In this document: positions 1-13,600 of the stretch, piece after piece
Numbering within the stretch: position 1 is the stretch's first letter
How the letters are laid out: each line of letters begins with the position of its first letter
DNA from: Epinephelus fuscoguttatus
Taxonomy: Eukaryota > Chordata > Actinopteri > Perciformes > Serranidae
Length of the DNA: 64,000 bases
Reading direction: 5' to 3'
Assembly (NCBI RefSeq): GCF_011397635.1
Contig: NC_064755.1
Span: 37,802,059 to 37,866,058, forward strand
Made by a program: the position numbers and the translations under genes
Notes under the pieces: generated by a model
Databases searched by the model: none
What the model saw: the letters and a program-made list of their open reading frames with translations, nothing else
What the model was told of the DNA's origin: nothing

Positions 1-2513
1 ATCTGTCAACAGTAGTGTGCTAGCAACACCGTCAGCTGCTCCATACTGATGTAATCATAACCGTTATCATCCTAAATATCATATATGTTTGAAATTACCA
101 AGGCAACCCCAATTAGTCTGCAAGCAGCTTTGCATGCTCAAGATTAGATCTGTAAACCTCTAACATTTCCAGATAATTAGGGCCGAACATCGTACCATCC
201 AAGGTCCCAGATCAGACTGTCTTTTGTTTTAAGGTAAATGCTCGCACATCCAACTGTTTTAGATGCAGATGCATTGGAAAATATCACCTGAGTCTTTCAA
301 CAGAGGGAGCAAAATGTTAGTGTAACTAATAAATTGTGAAGCTGAACATACATATTACCCAGCAATCATCAGTGCAAATCTGTGTATCACATTAATACCA
401 AATAAATTAAGAAATAATTCATTAAATTAAATATTTTTTATAGTTTATTTGTAGTTTTAAAGTTTATGTAAAGTAAACAAAAATAGGTATAAAGTAGTAA
501 ATAAAATAAATAATTTTACTGTAGAATTGATTGCTACTGACTCTTTTACAAAATAAACAGAAAAAAGAAACCATGATGGAGATTGGTTTGCATAAATAGC
601 AGTTGGCCCAACATTTTTAATTTTACATGACTCCTTCAAGAGCCTGTTCTCTGGCCAACACGCTGATGGGCTGTCTGCTCTCTCTACGGGCCTTGCAGTG
701 TCCTTATATGAGCCCCTGGTTGTGTAATATATATCAAAACTTTAAAATATAGATTAAAATAAAAAGACCTGAGCAGAAGAGAAGATAAAGAAGAGATCCA
801 TGTGACATGCGTGTGTGTCCTGTGTGAATGCTTCTGTGCCTCCTGCTCAGCTTGGCCAGCTTTACTTTGGCAGCTGCCCTGAAGGCCAAATATCCTCAAG
901 GACTAATGTCCCCTCTGCCATCCAAAACAAGCAGCGTCTGATTCACTGATGTCAGCTGACCCTGAACTTTCTAAGTTTAGCTACTACCACCACTATACGC
1001 CACCATGACACCATTCACAGGGCTCCACCCCCTCAAACACACGCAGATACAGATAAGGGATTATCTTATCTCACAATTAATATTGAACCAAAACCATGCA
1101 TTACAAACACACACATACACAGATCCAGGTGTGCAAATAAACAGGGTTTGACGATTTCAAAAGAAAAGATTAATTGTGTGCAGGAATTAATTTCACTCTC
1201 TTTCTTTATGGGGCTGATTACTGCTGGTCTCTTGAGTAACGAAGCAGCAGAATAACAGTGGAAGGTGGGTGGAGGGAGGAGAGAGACAGAGAAAAGGAGA
1301 GGAAGAGAGTTAGAGATAATGATAGAGAGTATTTGGCTCTTCTTGGGTAAAAATAAATGAATAACCGTGATAGTAGGTCTTCAAAGGACACTGGCCAAAA
1401 GTTTACAGAACACAGTGTCCACTCTGTCCTCTGTTTGCCCTCGGGACTCAGGAGGTGGTACATGTGTGTGTTTTTTGTGAGCGTGTGCATCTGCATCTGT
1501 GTATGTGTGTGCAGCCTTTGTGTAAACTGTGCGTGAGTATGCAGGAGCTACGTGTGTGTATTTATATTCACGATGTGCTGGCAAGAGACAGATGATGCGA
1601 GCTCTTTGTAGAGTTTCCAAACAGTAGCCATAATTTTCTCGAACCTGTTGTAAGCCCTGGATTTATTGCATCACTTAGCAGCCTTAATGGCCTAATAAGC
1701 CACAAAGAAAGTCAATTTACCAGCAAGTATCAGCGAGTACAGTCTGTGTGGAGCCAAATGATTCGGCATAACTAGTGTCATCACAGTAGGTTAAAAACAG
1801 TGGCTCCCTATTCCCATGCTAATAATGTACACTACGCTTCTTACTGTGAAGGGCTTGTGGATGAATGCAACATAAGCTGGCAGGCGTTGTGTGGTGGTAT
1901 TTCTAATAACTTTAAGTGATAAGTCTTTTTGAGCTTTGTAATATCTTTGGGCTGAGGTGTAAAATGGCGAATCCGTCCCAGGCAAGATCTTCTATCTCCA
2001 TCATGTGGCTGTAGGAGGGTACTGCAATGCAGCTGTGACAGCTTCAGACACCCATCTGTCACTCTTCAGTTCAGTCTCTCTACAAATATATATTTATTTA
2101 TTTACTTAATTAGGGAAAAAAGGCTTGTTACACAAGAAAATTGAGGTCTTAGGTGTTAAGGAAGCATCACTGAATCCTTTCTGTCACTATAGTAGTGGGA
2201 ACACCATCATCAACAGATATATATGTGCCATTATGAAGGCTGCAATGGTTGTTTTAACTTTCCATTTAATCTGTCATAATTGTTTATTTTAGACAACAGA
2301 GGAAATGAGAGGTTCCCAGAGTCCAATGTGACATCTTAAACATGTTTGTTTTGTGCCCACAGCAGTCCAAAACCCAACTTTATTAAACAATTTACAGGGA
2401 AACAAAATAGAAAAAGGCACCAAACTGTCACATTTGAGAAGCTGAAACCAGTCAGGGTGCATACAGGTTCCAGACACTTACATTTATTGTTCCTTAAAGC
2501 CTATTCAAGTTCA
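1..2513. other. kcnq1 intron 2, no recognised gene
   Basis: This should be intron 2 of the kcnq1 gene. I looked on the minus strand for the next channel exon (S2 region) and did not see it. There is a purine-rich stretch at 1258-1320 and weak CA-rich patches near 1085-1120, but no repeat family I can name. Confidence 0.5.
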
Positions 2514-2830
2514 TGCCTGTGGATATTCTCATTTATCCAGGTCATAGTTATCTCAAGGCAACTGAATCGAACGCAACTGGACTTAGTTTTGTCTTAGAAG
2601 ACGTTTCACCTCTTATCCAAGAGGCTTCATCAGTTCATGCTTGTCTAACTAGGCTGGAACTAGCCTGACAAACTGGTGTGGAAACCCAGGTAGTTAACCT
2701 CTGAGGAGGTCTTCACAAGGCCAATGATGTCATGGGTTTGTTAATGCTCCAATGTTGTGTCAACGACGGTCGTTGAAACTCCTGCTGCAACGGTGGTCGA
2801 TGGAGTCGTTAGAGTGGAGTGATATCTAGG
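2514..2830 (-). mobile_element. Penelope-like element fragment
   Basis: The segment is collinear (same strand orientation) with the left arm of the fuller copy at 57542-58295, and inverted relative to its right arm. It carries the hammerhead-like core and, at its right side, the end of the element's coding-adjacent sequence (the stretch gtcgttgaaactcctgctgc). It is truncated, and no coding sequence survives here. Confidence 0.65.
2603..2633 (-). ncRNA. hammerhead-ribozyme-like core (Penelope copy A)
   Basis: On the minus strand the order is CUGAUGA, a 6-bp helix II (CCUCUU/AAGAGG) closed by GGAU, then GAAAC. These are the two catalytic boxes of the hammerhead. Penelope-like elements are known to carry such ribozymes. 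A clean helix III with a cleavage triplet was not confirmed. Confidence 0.5.
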
Positions 2831-3821
2831 CACTGGTGAGATGGAGGGACGTTTACCATAGTTCAGTTACACACACTACCTACCAGGGTTGAGCCGAATA
2901 TACGTTTTAGTCAATGTATATGGTGACTACGGCCCTGTCAGCATGCATAATTAGGCCTCAGTTGTCTGGGTGCGCAAAGGTGAAGTGGCTGGTCTTGTCA
3001 TACAAAGTTTGATGGAGTGTCAACTGGACAATATGGAGATATTTGCATCTTGAAAGCCGGACTACAAATGTGGATAGACAGGGAGAAACAAACACAAGCC
3101 TAAGACGTGGTAAGATACGATATTCCTCACTATATGAAGTGACTGATAACAAGATCTGTATAATGGATTGTGAAGAAATTCGTCAGGTTTTTATTTTGTA
3201 GACAATTGATCTGGATTTATAGCGTGATGTGATGACAGCACAATGATGTGTGTGGTATCACTGGAAAGCTGTGGTCCTGCGCTTTCATGTGATATGCGTA
3301 GCATTTCTGTGCGAGCCTCCATTCGTGAGTAATCCATCCAACAGTAATGTGTGTGCAGAGCTGTATGAAACCTTTGTTATACATAATTTTAGTGTAACTT
3401 TTTTTTTTTTGCTGTGAAAACACTGGACTACCAACAAGTAGTCCAGTGGACTTGCTGGAAAGCTACGGTTCCGCTGTTTCACGTGATATGCGTGGCTTCT
3501 CACTATGACGCACGGTTGTGGAAAAAATCCATAGAGAAGAACAGGTGTGAATCTGGACGCACTATGCGCCGTTCAGGCCTATATGGTTAAAGTACACCTA
3601 TGTGGGTGTACAGAATCTTTAAGACAGTGACTGATAAACCTGTTACCATTGTTTCTGTAGTGTTATGTTTAATAAGAGCGTCTCTTATAACTGATGCAAC
3701 CTTTAATAAAGAATCCACATGAATGAATGGTGAAGATTTGGATTTAGGCTATTTGCAGAGTTGTATCAGAGTTGTTAAAGTTTTATGTTTGGTACCAAAT
3801 CAGCACACTGAGAGTACTCAC
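2831..3821. other. kcnq1 intron 2 end; diverged local duplication
   Basis: No gene is seen. Two related segments of about 43 bp, at 3261-3303 and 3456-3499 (both starting near ctggaaagct and containing tgatatgcgt), suggest an old local duplication about 195 bp apart. Confidence 0.45.
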
Positions 3822-3912
3822 CATCCAGAAGAGTGTTCCCGTGGCGAACTCTGCATATTGCTCTATAGTGGACAGGACACTGAAGATTAGACACACCAGG
3901 ACCATGAGGAAG
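3822..3912 (-). CDS. kcnq1: kcnq1 exon 2 (S1 helix)
   Basis: This 91-nt exon encodes [20 protein letters not shown] followed by [10 protein letters not shown], nearly identical to human KCNQ1 S1 and the S1-S2 loop start. The acceptor is CTGCAG (plus-strand ctgcag at 3913-3918) and the donor is ATG|GTGAGT (plus-strand actcac at 3816-3821). It is read in the phase left by exon 1, where GT plus C makes Val. The short exon would be missed by simple open-frame scanning. Confidence 0.92.
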
Positions 3913-6900
3913 CTGCAGGGAGAGAAAACAGTTTTCCTGTTAGTTGTCACTGTCCAAGTAACAAAATAGAAGAATTATTGTTTTACACATCTGACCTTCA
4001 CTCAAGTATTTCCCTATAATTAGCTCCAATTTACCCTCATTACGTTAACAAAAAGAATCAATCACTTTACTTGTCCCCAAACAGTAATTGGTTACACATT
4101 AAATCAATTTAAAACAATGAATAAGAAGGGCTCAGTCTGCTTTTTCTTATGGAGTTTAATTGGAAGTTAGATGGAAGAGGGGCTCAAAGAGTATGCATGT
4201 GTTCATATTCATAACACTCTGTGGGTTTAACATTACCAGTGATTTTGCCGCAGATATGAACCACCCTATTGAGTACATTTGAACACTTTGAGAGATGAAT
4301 GCTAACATACAACTGAAAGAAAATATAAACACAACATTTTTGTTTTTGCTCCCATTTTTCAAGAGTTTAAATTAAAGATTTAAGACTTTTTTCTGTGCAC
4401 ACAGAAGACTTATTTCTCACGTACTTCTCATTTGCCAAGATGATCCATCCGCCTGACAGGTGTGGCATATCAAGATGCTGATTAAACAGCATCCCAGGTG
4501 TGTCTTGGGATGGTCACAATAAAAGGCCACTCTAAAATGTTCAGTTTAATCACACAGCACAATGCCACACATGTCACAAGCTTTGGGGGAGTGTGACATT
4601 GGTATGCTGACTGCAGGAATGTCCATAAGCGCTGTTGCCTGTGAACTGAATGTTCGTTTCACTACAATGTTTGGCACTATCTGTAACCAAAAATGCATTT
4701 CTGTGGCGCTAAAATGTCTTTAATCAAAATAAAACTGCATATTTTGGAGCAGCCTTTTATTGTGAGCATCCCGAGGCACACCTGTGTAGTGATGATGCTG
4801 TTTAATGAGCATCCTGATATCCTGCACCTGTCAGGTGGATGCACGAGAACAGATTTTAATAAATTTGTGAACAAAATTAGAGGGAAATCAGCCTTTTGTG
4901 TGCATGGAAACAGTCTTAGATCTCTTATTTAAACTAATGAAGCTCAGCGTAAGTTCAGTCAGGAAGACCTTTCTCGTGCTCACCCTTTCACATTTTCTCC
5001 ATCCCACTCTCACTACTCACTACTCCTCTAATCAGCTGACTATGGGTGTTCACTCCTCTAGTTACCCAATCACACTTTGCCACGATCTCTCAGCCAATCA
5101 GGATGCCACTGCAAAATTTTAAATCTGCTCTCTCTTCTGCTGCTGTCAGCCGTCATTTTAGGCAGAATCTTCACTCTCCTCCACCCCGGTCACCTCCAGC
5201 CATCGTATCCAGAGTCCAGGACAAACTCAACACAGGCTCATTCCTCTACTCCTCCAGATCATCGGCACTTCTCCATCTTCCTCTCATCTCATCGTCACCA
5301 CCTCTACCACCACCAGGGGTTCCCTATTCGACTATGGATTCATCACTCTCCTTAAATCACACCATCTCTACGGGGTCTAATCGCCAAAGACTTTCAACAT
5401 TCTTATTCATTCGTTCACATGTTAATAAATATTCTTTTATCATAAAAACACATCTCTCCTGATTGCAATGGAAAAAAGGGGGGCAGCAAAACAAAGTGTT
5501 GCATTTATATTTTTGTTCAGTGTGTATCATTAAGCCAGTTGTCAAGGTGCTCTCTTTTTGTCATCAATCTGCTTGTATTAACAGCTGACAGGATGTTTCC
5601 ACGTCTCCTAGCAACAGTAAAACATTCCGACGAGACTGTCCATCTGTCGGTGTATATTCATAGTCTATAAATACAGCCCTGTCAACTTAACATCCACTAC
5701 CTGCACACCTAACGGAAGGTAGAGGAAGAAAAACTGGATTAAAGTGAGAGTGAAGTGGGGGAGAAAGGTAGGAGTGGCGACAGTTATTTTCATTATCAAT
5801 ACATCTGCTGATTATTTATCAATTTACTCATTTATGTATTCATTTATTTATCTAATAAATGTTAGATAAAGGTGAAACATGCCCCTTATATCTTCCTAGA
5901 GCCCAATGTGACATATCAAATTAGCTTGACCAACAGTCCAAAGATGTTTAGTTTTATATCATAGATGTGACAATGTTGGAGAAGCTAATAACAGACAACA
6001 GCCATGTTTCCATCAGCCTGTTTAGATGCGCATCTACAAGTATCGCATCTAAAAATCAGGATGGAACGCCAAAATTTGAATTAAAATCCTCTGATTCGCA
6101 CAAACTAAAATACGCAGGCTTTAGCCAGGTTTTGGTTTATTCGAAAAAATATTGATTTGCAAAACGGGAGATGGAAACAGTTATGTTCGAATTCAGTCTC
6201 TCCATGGTGATGTCCACACTCCGGGTCGGGAAGGCGGTAATGCATTTACAAGCTGGTTGCCAACCACCAGAAAACGTAGAAGAAGAAGAATGCGAGACTT
6301 GTTGTGTTTTCGGTTCTGCGGAAAACTCATGCAAGTTCGTAGTTTTCACCAAAGTCCGTACATTTAATGGAAACACACAGGATTCGTATTTCTTTAAATG
6401 CACATTTCCCAATGATTCGAATCACTTTTGGATGGAAACATAGCCAATGTTACCTTTTTTTGATCAATGAAACAGTGCCTAAAATATTTCTCGTTGAATT
6501 TTATGTAATCACTGGATTCATTAACTTCTGATTAAAAAAAATCTCAAAAGTTTTCATTTTTTAAAATCACGCGTTACTTGCATTTCTTTCAAACAGTTTG
6601 GCACAGTTCATTCACACTACTACAAGAAGCTTTTAATTCAGTTTAGTATTTCAATGAGTGACGAAAGCTTTCATGTGAGACATTTTCCATCTTAGTTAAA
6701 AACAGCATTTTTTCTTAAACCACGGCACTGTTCATTTATTCATTCTAAATTTTAAAGAGGCTCATGAGGGGCTTTGCTCGGTCTCTCCTGACCCTACGGG
6801 ATTAAGAGCTGAGTCAGTTGTGTGCATTTTCACCATCCCATTAATAATCCTTGGAACACATCTTTTAAGTGCTTTTACATGACATACTGTGTGAGCGTTG

Positions 6901-7424
6901 TCATGCACCATCATCATCATCATCATCATCATCATCGAGCTCACTTTAAAAACACACAGCGATGGGTGCATTATGTGTACCGCAGGCTGGATTACATGCC
7001 ATATGCTGGTGAGGTTATGTAAGTGTCTGTTGTTTATTATTATCCATGTAACTTTGAAAATAATGCAGACACGTATATACACTCCCACACAAGAGAAAGA
7101 TTAGGAAATTGTTGCATTCACGAGGCCACCATCCAGTCGACATGATTTTTTTTCTTTTCTTTTTTGAACTGAGAATGCCCAAAAGAGAAGTACATTACTA
7201 AATCAGACATCCATGTGAGCCACACCTGTCTCAGACACCTGTATAAACCGGTTCAAGACAGAAGGTGAGTTTTCCTTAAAAGATCAGGCTCATTTCTGCT
7301 CCATCAGTTGGTAGAATGAGCAAAAGACAATGGGGTGATGGAGGGTAAGACTCCTAAAGGAGGATTCCCCTTACACACAGACTGTGACACATTGGCCAGA
7401 TGGGAGAGTGAGGATTACTGCTCA

Positions 7425-7475
<51 letters not shown>

Positions 7476-7587
7476 AAACACTTGGGAGCATAATGTCCTG
7501 AGTGTATCCCTGCACCTATAGGGAAGCAAGTCATCAGCGAGCGGGTGAGCTGAGGTGACATTATCCCCTCTGATATGGTACAGTGTC

Positions 7588-7618
<31 letters not shown>

Positions 7619-10600
7619 TGACTGAGGTGACCAAGGTAAAGCACAGAGACTCAACCCAGACTAAAAACAAATGATTCAGCACCCAGGACACCACGTAAAG
7701 TCAATTAAGAACAGGATAGGTTATGTAAATATCAAATCAATCACTCAATCAAATTTTATTTATATAGCACCTTTCAAAGCAAATCAATGTCATTCAAAGT
7801 GCTTTACATTTTGATTGAAAAATGTGAGACAGAGAATAAAAAAGTAAAATCAGAAAAAGGACTGGGAAACTAATGCACACTGTCATACAATAATAATTTA
7901 AAACAATAATAGAAGATAAAAACAAGATAAAAACTACTGTGCTGCTACTAAATATATATATATACGTATATATTTAAATTAACATGCAGGATAAAATATA
8001 AAATCAAAGTCAGGAGAACAGCAATAATAAAAAGAGGAAAATACAGATAAGACCACTGAATAAAAACAAAAGTAAAAAATAAAAATAAAATGCAGGATAA
8101 AATATAGAATAAAATAAGATATAAAAACAATCAGGGAAATAGCATTAAGACAAATACAGATAAAAAGCAATAAATAGAATAATTATAAAACAACAGAACT
8201 AACGTAGGACACTACACAAAAGCCAGACTAAAGAGATGGGTTTTTAGCCTACGTTTAAGTGTCAGTGTTTCTGACTCCTCTCAGATCCTCCGGCAGATTG
8301 TTCCACAGTTTTGGAGCATAGTGGCTGAAAGCAGCATCACCAAATGTTTTTGTTCTACTCTGTGTAGAAGTTAAAAGAGAGGAGCCAGAGGATCTGAGGG
8401 GCCTTCCTGGTTCATAAAATAAAAGCATCTCTGAGATATAGTCTGGTGCAAGCCCATGCAGTGCCTTAAAAACTAATAAAAGAACTTAAGGAATGAGCCA
8501 CATCTATTAAAGTAATCATTAAAAAAAACAAGGCTGTAAGCAGTCTCATTGTTCAATTTTAAGTTCAAATGCAAACAGACAACAAACACCTCAGGTATAA
8601 AAAGAGATTGCCAATGAAATCCCTATATCCGCCATAAATACTGTGTGGAAAAAAAATATATCGAGAGAAGATATGACCACAGTTCACAAAGTGGGAATCT
8701 CATTTGGAAACCTTAACTACTGTCACATGCTTTTTGCTATAGAAATATTACCCAATGAGCCTGCCCCTTTAAAGTCAGAGATTGTCAGTCAGAGACCCCT
8801 CAGTCGAGCAGTCGCTGTTGTTTTGGGGTTTTTTTGTGTACTTCTGGGGACATTTTGGACATTTGGGGTACTAATTGACTAGCTGTGATAGACTGTGAAT
8901 ATGACAAAAAGTGGTGTGCGACCGGGTTTGGCAACAGGTCAGTAGCCTACGTTAAGGGGGGTCGTTCACCGGTTGACTACAATGAGTGCAGGGCCATCAA
9001 ATCACAGCATCCGCGGTGAGGACATGGAATTGTTTGCGCTTTTACACACGGGTTGGTGGTGAAATGGCAAACATGACTCGTGCTACGGACAGACGGACGG
9101 ACGAGCCACATATCTCAGTGCCGCTTAAAAACAGGTAATACATCTGGCTACATCTTTCCCACATCAAATATCTGTTCTCGCCTCGACCCGCGTGCGTAAA
9201 AAGCATACACAATTCCGTGTCCTCTCACCGCGGATGCTGTGATTTGATGGCCCCGTACTCACTGTAGCCCACTCTTATAAGACCCAATAATAATAATAAT
9301 AATAATAAGTTACTGTGGACCTATATGCCATGCTTTTTAATAAAATTACCGGAGGAGTTTGCTGAAAAACAGGTAATGTCAGTCTGAATTACTTGTGTGC
9401 ATCCCCGGTGAAAATCAGTGACATGCATGGGAAATACAGCTTCTACAGGCTCGCCATAGCTTACTGTCAGGACTCAGGGACCAGAATTCGGGATGGTGGA
9501 CCGTCAGAATGGCGATATTTCGGAGTGGCGGCCTATAACCGTTGGTGTACACGTTTACAGGAAAAAAAATCGTTTAGAGATTTTTGTACACAAACTCACC
9601 CCTACTTAATATGATGACACAGTCTCTGGCTTTTGCTTGATATCTAGTGTATGTAACGTGGTTGCACATTTCCAATCCTGCATTGGCGTCTTTAGCTTGT
9701 TTGTTATATTATGAGAATGCACTGTCACACATTGATCGTCCCACTGAACCCATTCAAACTTTAAAACTTTATATGGGAAACAAAAAACTGAATCTGAATT
9801 TTCATATTAAACAGCCAACCAACCTCAGTGCTGACAGTGACAATGCTATGCCTGACAGCAGTTTATAACACATCACACATCAGATCAGTGAATGTACATT
9901 GGGCAATAGGGCTGCACCCGACTGCCCAATGTCATAGGCATAGCATTGTCAGAGCAGGCAGAGCAGGTGAAGTCAACTCAGTCAAACCCATTTCCCCTTT
10001 TGCTGATATGAGATCATCTTATTAGGATAAGCATAAATATGATGTTATAGTCATGTAGGCCACTGACAGGGTCATGTAATCTGTGTGTTTTCCTTCAGCA
10101 CGTGGCACTGTGGCATTTGTTCTGTGTGGAGGGATAACAGCGCAATGTAATATCCATGGGACTCCACATACTGTACAAGCACAGGGATAAATGCCAAAAC
10201 TCTTGAGCTTCTTTGAGGTTTAAAGAAAACAGGGTTGCTTTGATTCGATTTCAGTGACATTTCTCAGGTGTATCACAACTATGCGGTACAATGCCGTGGT
10301 TGGTTGAAAACCTTCCAGCCACAAAAAATCTACACTAACCCTCACCATGAACACTTTACAAAACCCTACAGGACACCAGATCATAATCTTTTAGAAACAA
10401 TTAAAGGAAATTAGATTGTAGACTATAGTAATCACTTATGTAATTTACAAATTACAGACCAGTCTGCAACATTATGCAATATTCTAATAATAAATCCTCT
10501 CATACTTGAACTTGTCATGGCTTTGAATTTTCCACCAATTTCTATTCACACATAAAAACTTCCCAAGATTAAATAAAACTCACTTAAAGCCATGAGACAG

Positions 10601-13600
10601 GCTGCACATTTAGTCAGGACACGTGTATATATAGCAGTCAGTAGACAGTAACTACACCAAGCATTCTCTTAATATCATATCCAAAGCTTTCTGCATTGAC
10701 ACCGCGGGGAGGTGTTTGCTGCGGACGGGACTGGGTCACTCACAACCATTTGGCAACCTTATTTAGCCAGGCCAAAACCCCTGGGATCTGATTAAAACAA
10801 AACAGCTGGGGCTTTAGCGAGTATTATTGACTGCAGATCCGTCCTGCTTCACTAAAATAAGTACAGCACAGAGCCACACCAAACCCTCCACTCAATCAAC
10901 TGTGAAGCTAAGGTAGCATAAGCTTAGGAAGCATTTACTGAGTACAGACAGCAGGGACACTGTGATCTCAACAGTGCGAGTGACAAGAAGGGGAATCATG
11001 TTCACAGTTGCAGACTAGTGCGTGCACATTAACATATAGAGTATGCAAACACATAGAGTTAGCCACCCAACAGTAGTGATACCATGCTAATTCTACACTT
11101 TCAGACACATTATGCTCCTCCTTAAACTGTCTATATATTATGTTACAATGCTTCAGTGGCGGCTGCTGGTCTTTCAAGGAGGGGAAGCTCATTTTCAGCC
11201 TACATCATAAAATGTGCCTGTTTATTTATACGTAAATTCTACCCTCTGGGGCTGCTGCGTGAGGCTAGTGTGACCGCCTGTGTGTGCTTTGGGATGGTGG
11301 AGGGGCTCACAGCAGCACCCGCTGCTCGTTGGGGACAGTAACTGCAGAGCGACAGAAGTCAGAGTCTCCAAACACGAGTGCAGTCTCCAATAACACCAGA
11401 AAAAGATGCTAGATTTGTCGCTAGTCGTTTTTAACAAAGAAAAAGTCACTAAGAGGATTGGAAAAGTTTCCAGATCAACTCGGAACAACAGAATGAAACT
11501 TGAAAAATGCTCCGGTGGTGGTTTATATTTCAAGATCGCTGATTCGCTCATTTCGCTGTCGATCAAAAAGGGATTCAGCCTCAGACAGATCATCCAGTCA
11601 TCATGCAGAAGCCCAGCATCCAGGCCAGCCGAGGTCAGCCCACTGCCCCATAGACCCCCAGAGACGCTGAGCGTCCAATGGGCGGGACAAAACCGAGCAT
11701 TTATCCAATGACTGTCTAGTTTCGCTGCAGTGGAACAACCCACTCTATGCTTCCCCATTGAAGTCTTTGGACGCTGAGCTTCAACACTGTTTAATGCACT
11801 GTGACGCTACGGGAATGAATGAGAAGAAAGTCTCATCAGTGACCTGTGATAAGTAGCTGATTCTGAACAAAAACTTATATGCTCATCTGGTACAGGCACG
11901 CTCCTGCAAGTGTTTACAGTAGGGGTGCACAATAGTGGATTTTTTGCCAATATCCAATATGCCGATATGTTGGGGCTGCCCCCTAATAGTCGACCAAACG
12001 TTAGTTGACCAGAAAGGTCATTAGTCTACAAGACGCAACCTGCCACCGCGCTCTTGAAAGCTGGGCTAAAGATGCGGCATGTGTGCAGCCCCTAATTTCC
12101 AGGGCTGGTACCTGCGGTTATTCCACAGGGTAGTTAATAACATGTTGGGCAGGAAATCCAAAGTGTGGGATCATTTTGAGAAGGTGAAGGACGAACCCAA
12201 GGTGATATGTAAACTCATCTTCATTGGTCGACTACAAACATGACGTATCATCTGAAACATGGAAGTAGCTACGTGCCCATTAGCCCACAGCGTCATTAAC
12301 AGGCGGCTCGCTCAGTGTGTGACGTGCACTTGGAGATAAAATATAGGCCTACATTAATGAAGGTTCATTAGTACAGTTTTGTATTTCTCTGTAATGTAGC
12401 ACAGTGTTACTGGTTCAATCCCAGAGCCCTTCAGTGTGGAGTTTGCATGTTCTCCCTGTGTCAGTGTGGGTTTTCTCCGGGTACTCCAGCTTCCTCCCAC
12501 AGTCCAAAGACATGCAGGTTAATTGGTGACTCTAAATTGTCGGTAGGTGTGAATGTGAGTGTGAATGGTTGTCTGTCTCTATGTGTCAGCCCTGTGATAA
12601 TCTGGTGACCTGTCCAGGGTGAACCCTGCCTCTCGCCCAATGTCAGTTGGGATAGGCTCCAGCCCCCCCGCGACCCTCAAGAGGATAAGCGGTTAGAAAA
12701 TGGATGGATTGTATCTGCTTAGGCTGAGCTACTGTACATTTTTTACATATTTTTACTGGAGAGCCATGGTCAGTCCTGCTATCACAGTTTGTCTAAATCC
12801 ACTACAAAACGCAACTGAAAACATGAACAGGTGGTATCAAAAGCTTTCTAGGACATAGTGAATACAAAGTAAGTCATTTCATATCCCTTCATTTGCCTAA
12901 AGCCATTCTGATATATAGATGAGCATATGAATGAGGGCAAGTTGAGGGGTTGTCAAATGGACCTTTTCAACAACTACTCTCTACCCTCTTTACCTGCATC
13001 CACACACAAAATACTGCCCTCCAAAGCAAACCCCATGAGGACTGTGTGGCAAACAAGTCTTTGAAACCTGAGAGGCCTTTCTTTACTCCTCATCAAAGCA
13101 AACTACCTCCACCATCAAACAATGGAGACATACCCAACTCATCACCAAGCACACGTTCAAAACAACCAGGCCTCACAGGGCTATTAACATCCAAATTAAC
13201 ACTACTCACGCCACCTACATGGAGCACTTTGCATGCATGAATCTCCAAAACCCATATGAACACAAAACCTTTACACAAACCACTCACTTTCTCCTCAGCC
13301 ACAGCCATTCAGCAGCACTACCATGTTTTTTACAGCCTGTTGAAAGCTGCGTCCTCAAATAGAAAGCCATAGCCCCATTCAGTTTCACAGCAAGCCCGTA
13401 TTATCAGGTATCAATGAATTTTCTCATAGGGGTTCTTTTATCACTTTTATCATAGGTAATGCAGGTCTTTACGTCGTTAAGTTAAGTGATTGGCTTAATC
13501 TGGCCTCTTAACTGAATTTAACTGGGTATCGTCTGCATAACAATGAAAATTTATGGCGTATTTCTTGATAATATTGCCTTAAGGCAGCATATATATAAGG

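Noticed and set aside
6137..6443. Overlapping open frames on both strands
   Set aside because: They lie in a MITE and are not kept as protein in the second copy.
6822..7022. Open frame with ten His residues
   Set aside because: It is a translation of the (CAT)n microsatellite; no conserved sequence on either side.
11222..11758. 178-codon open frame on the minus strand
   Set aside because: No family resemblance, and it lies in a probable hAT-like repeat; chance frame.
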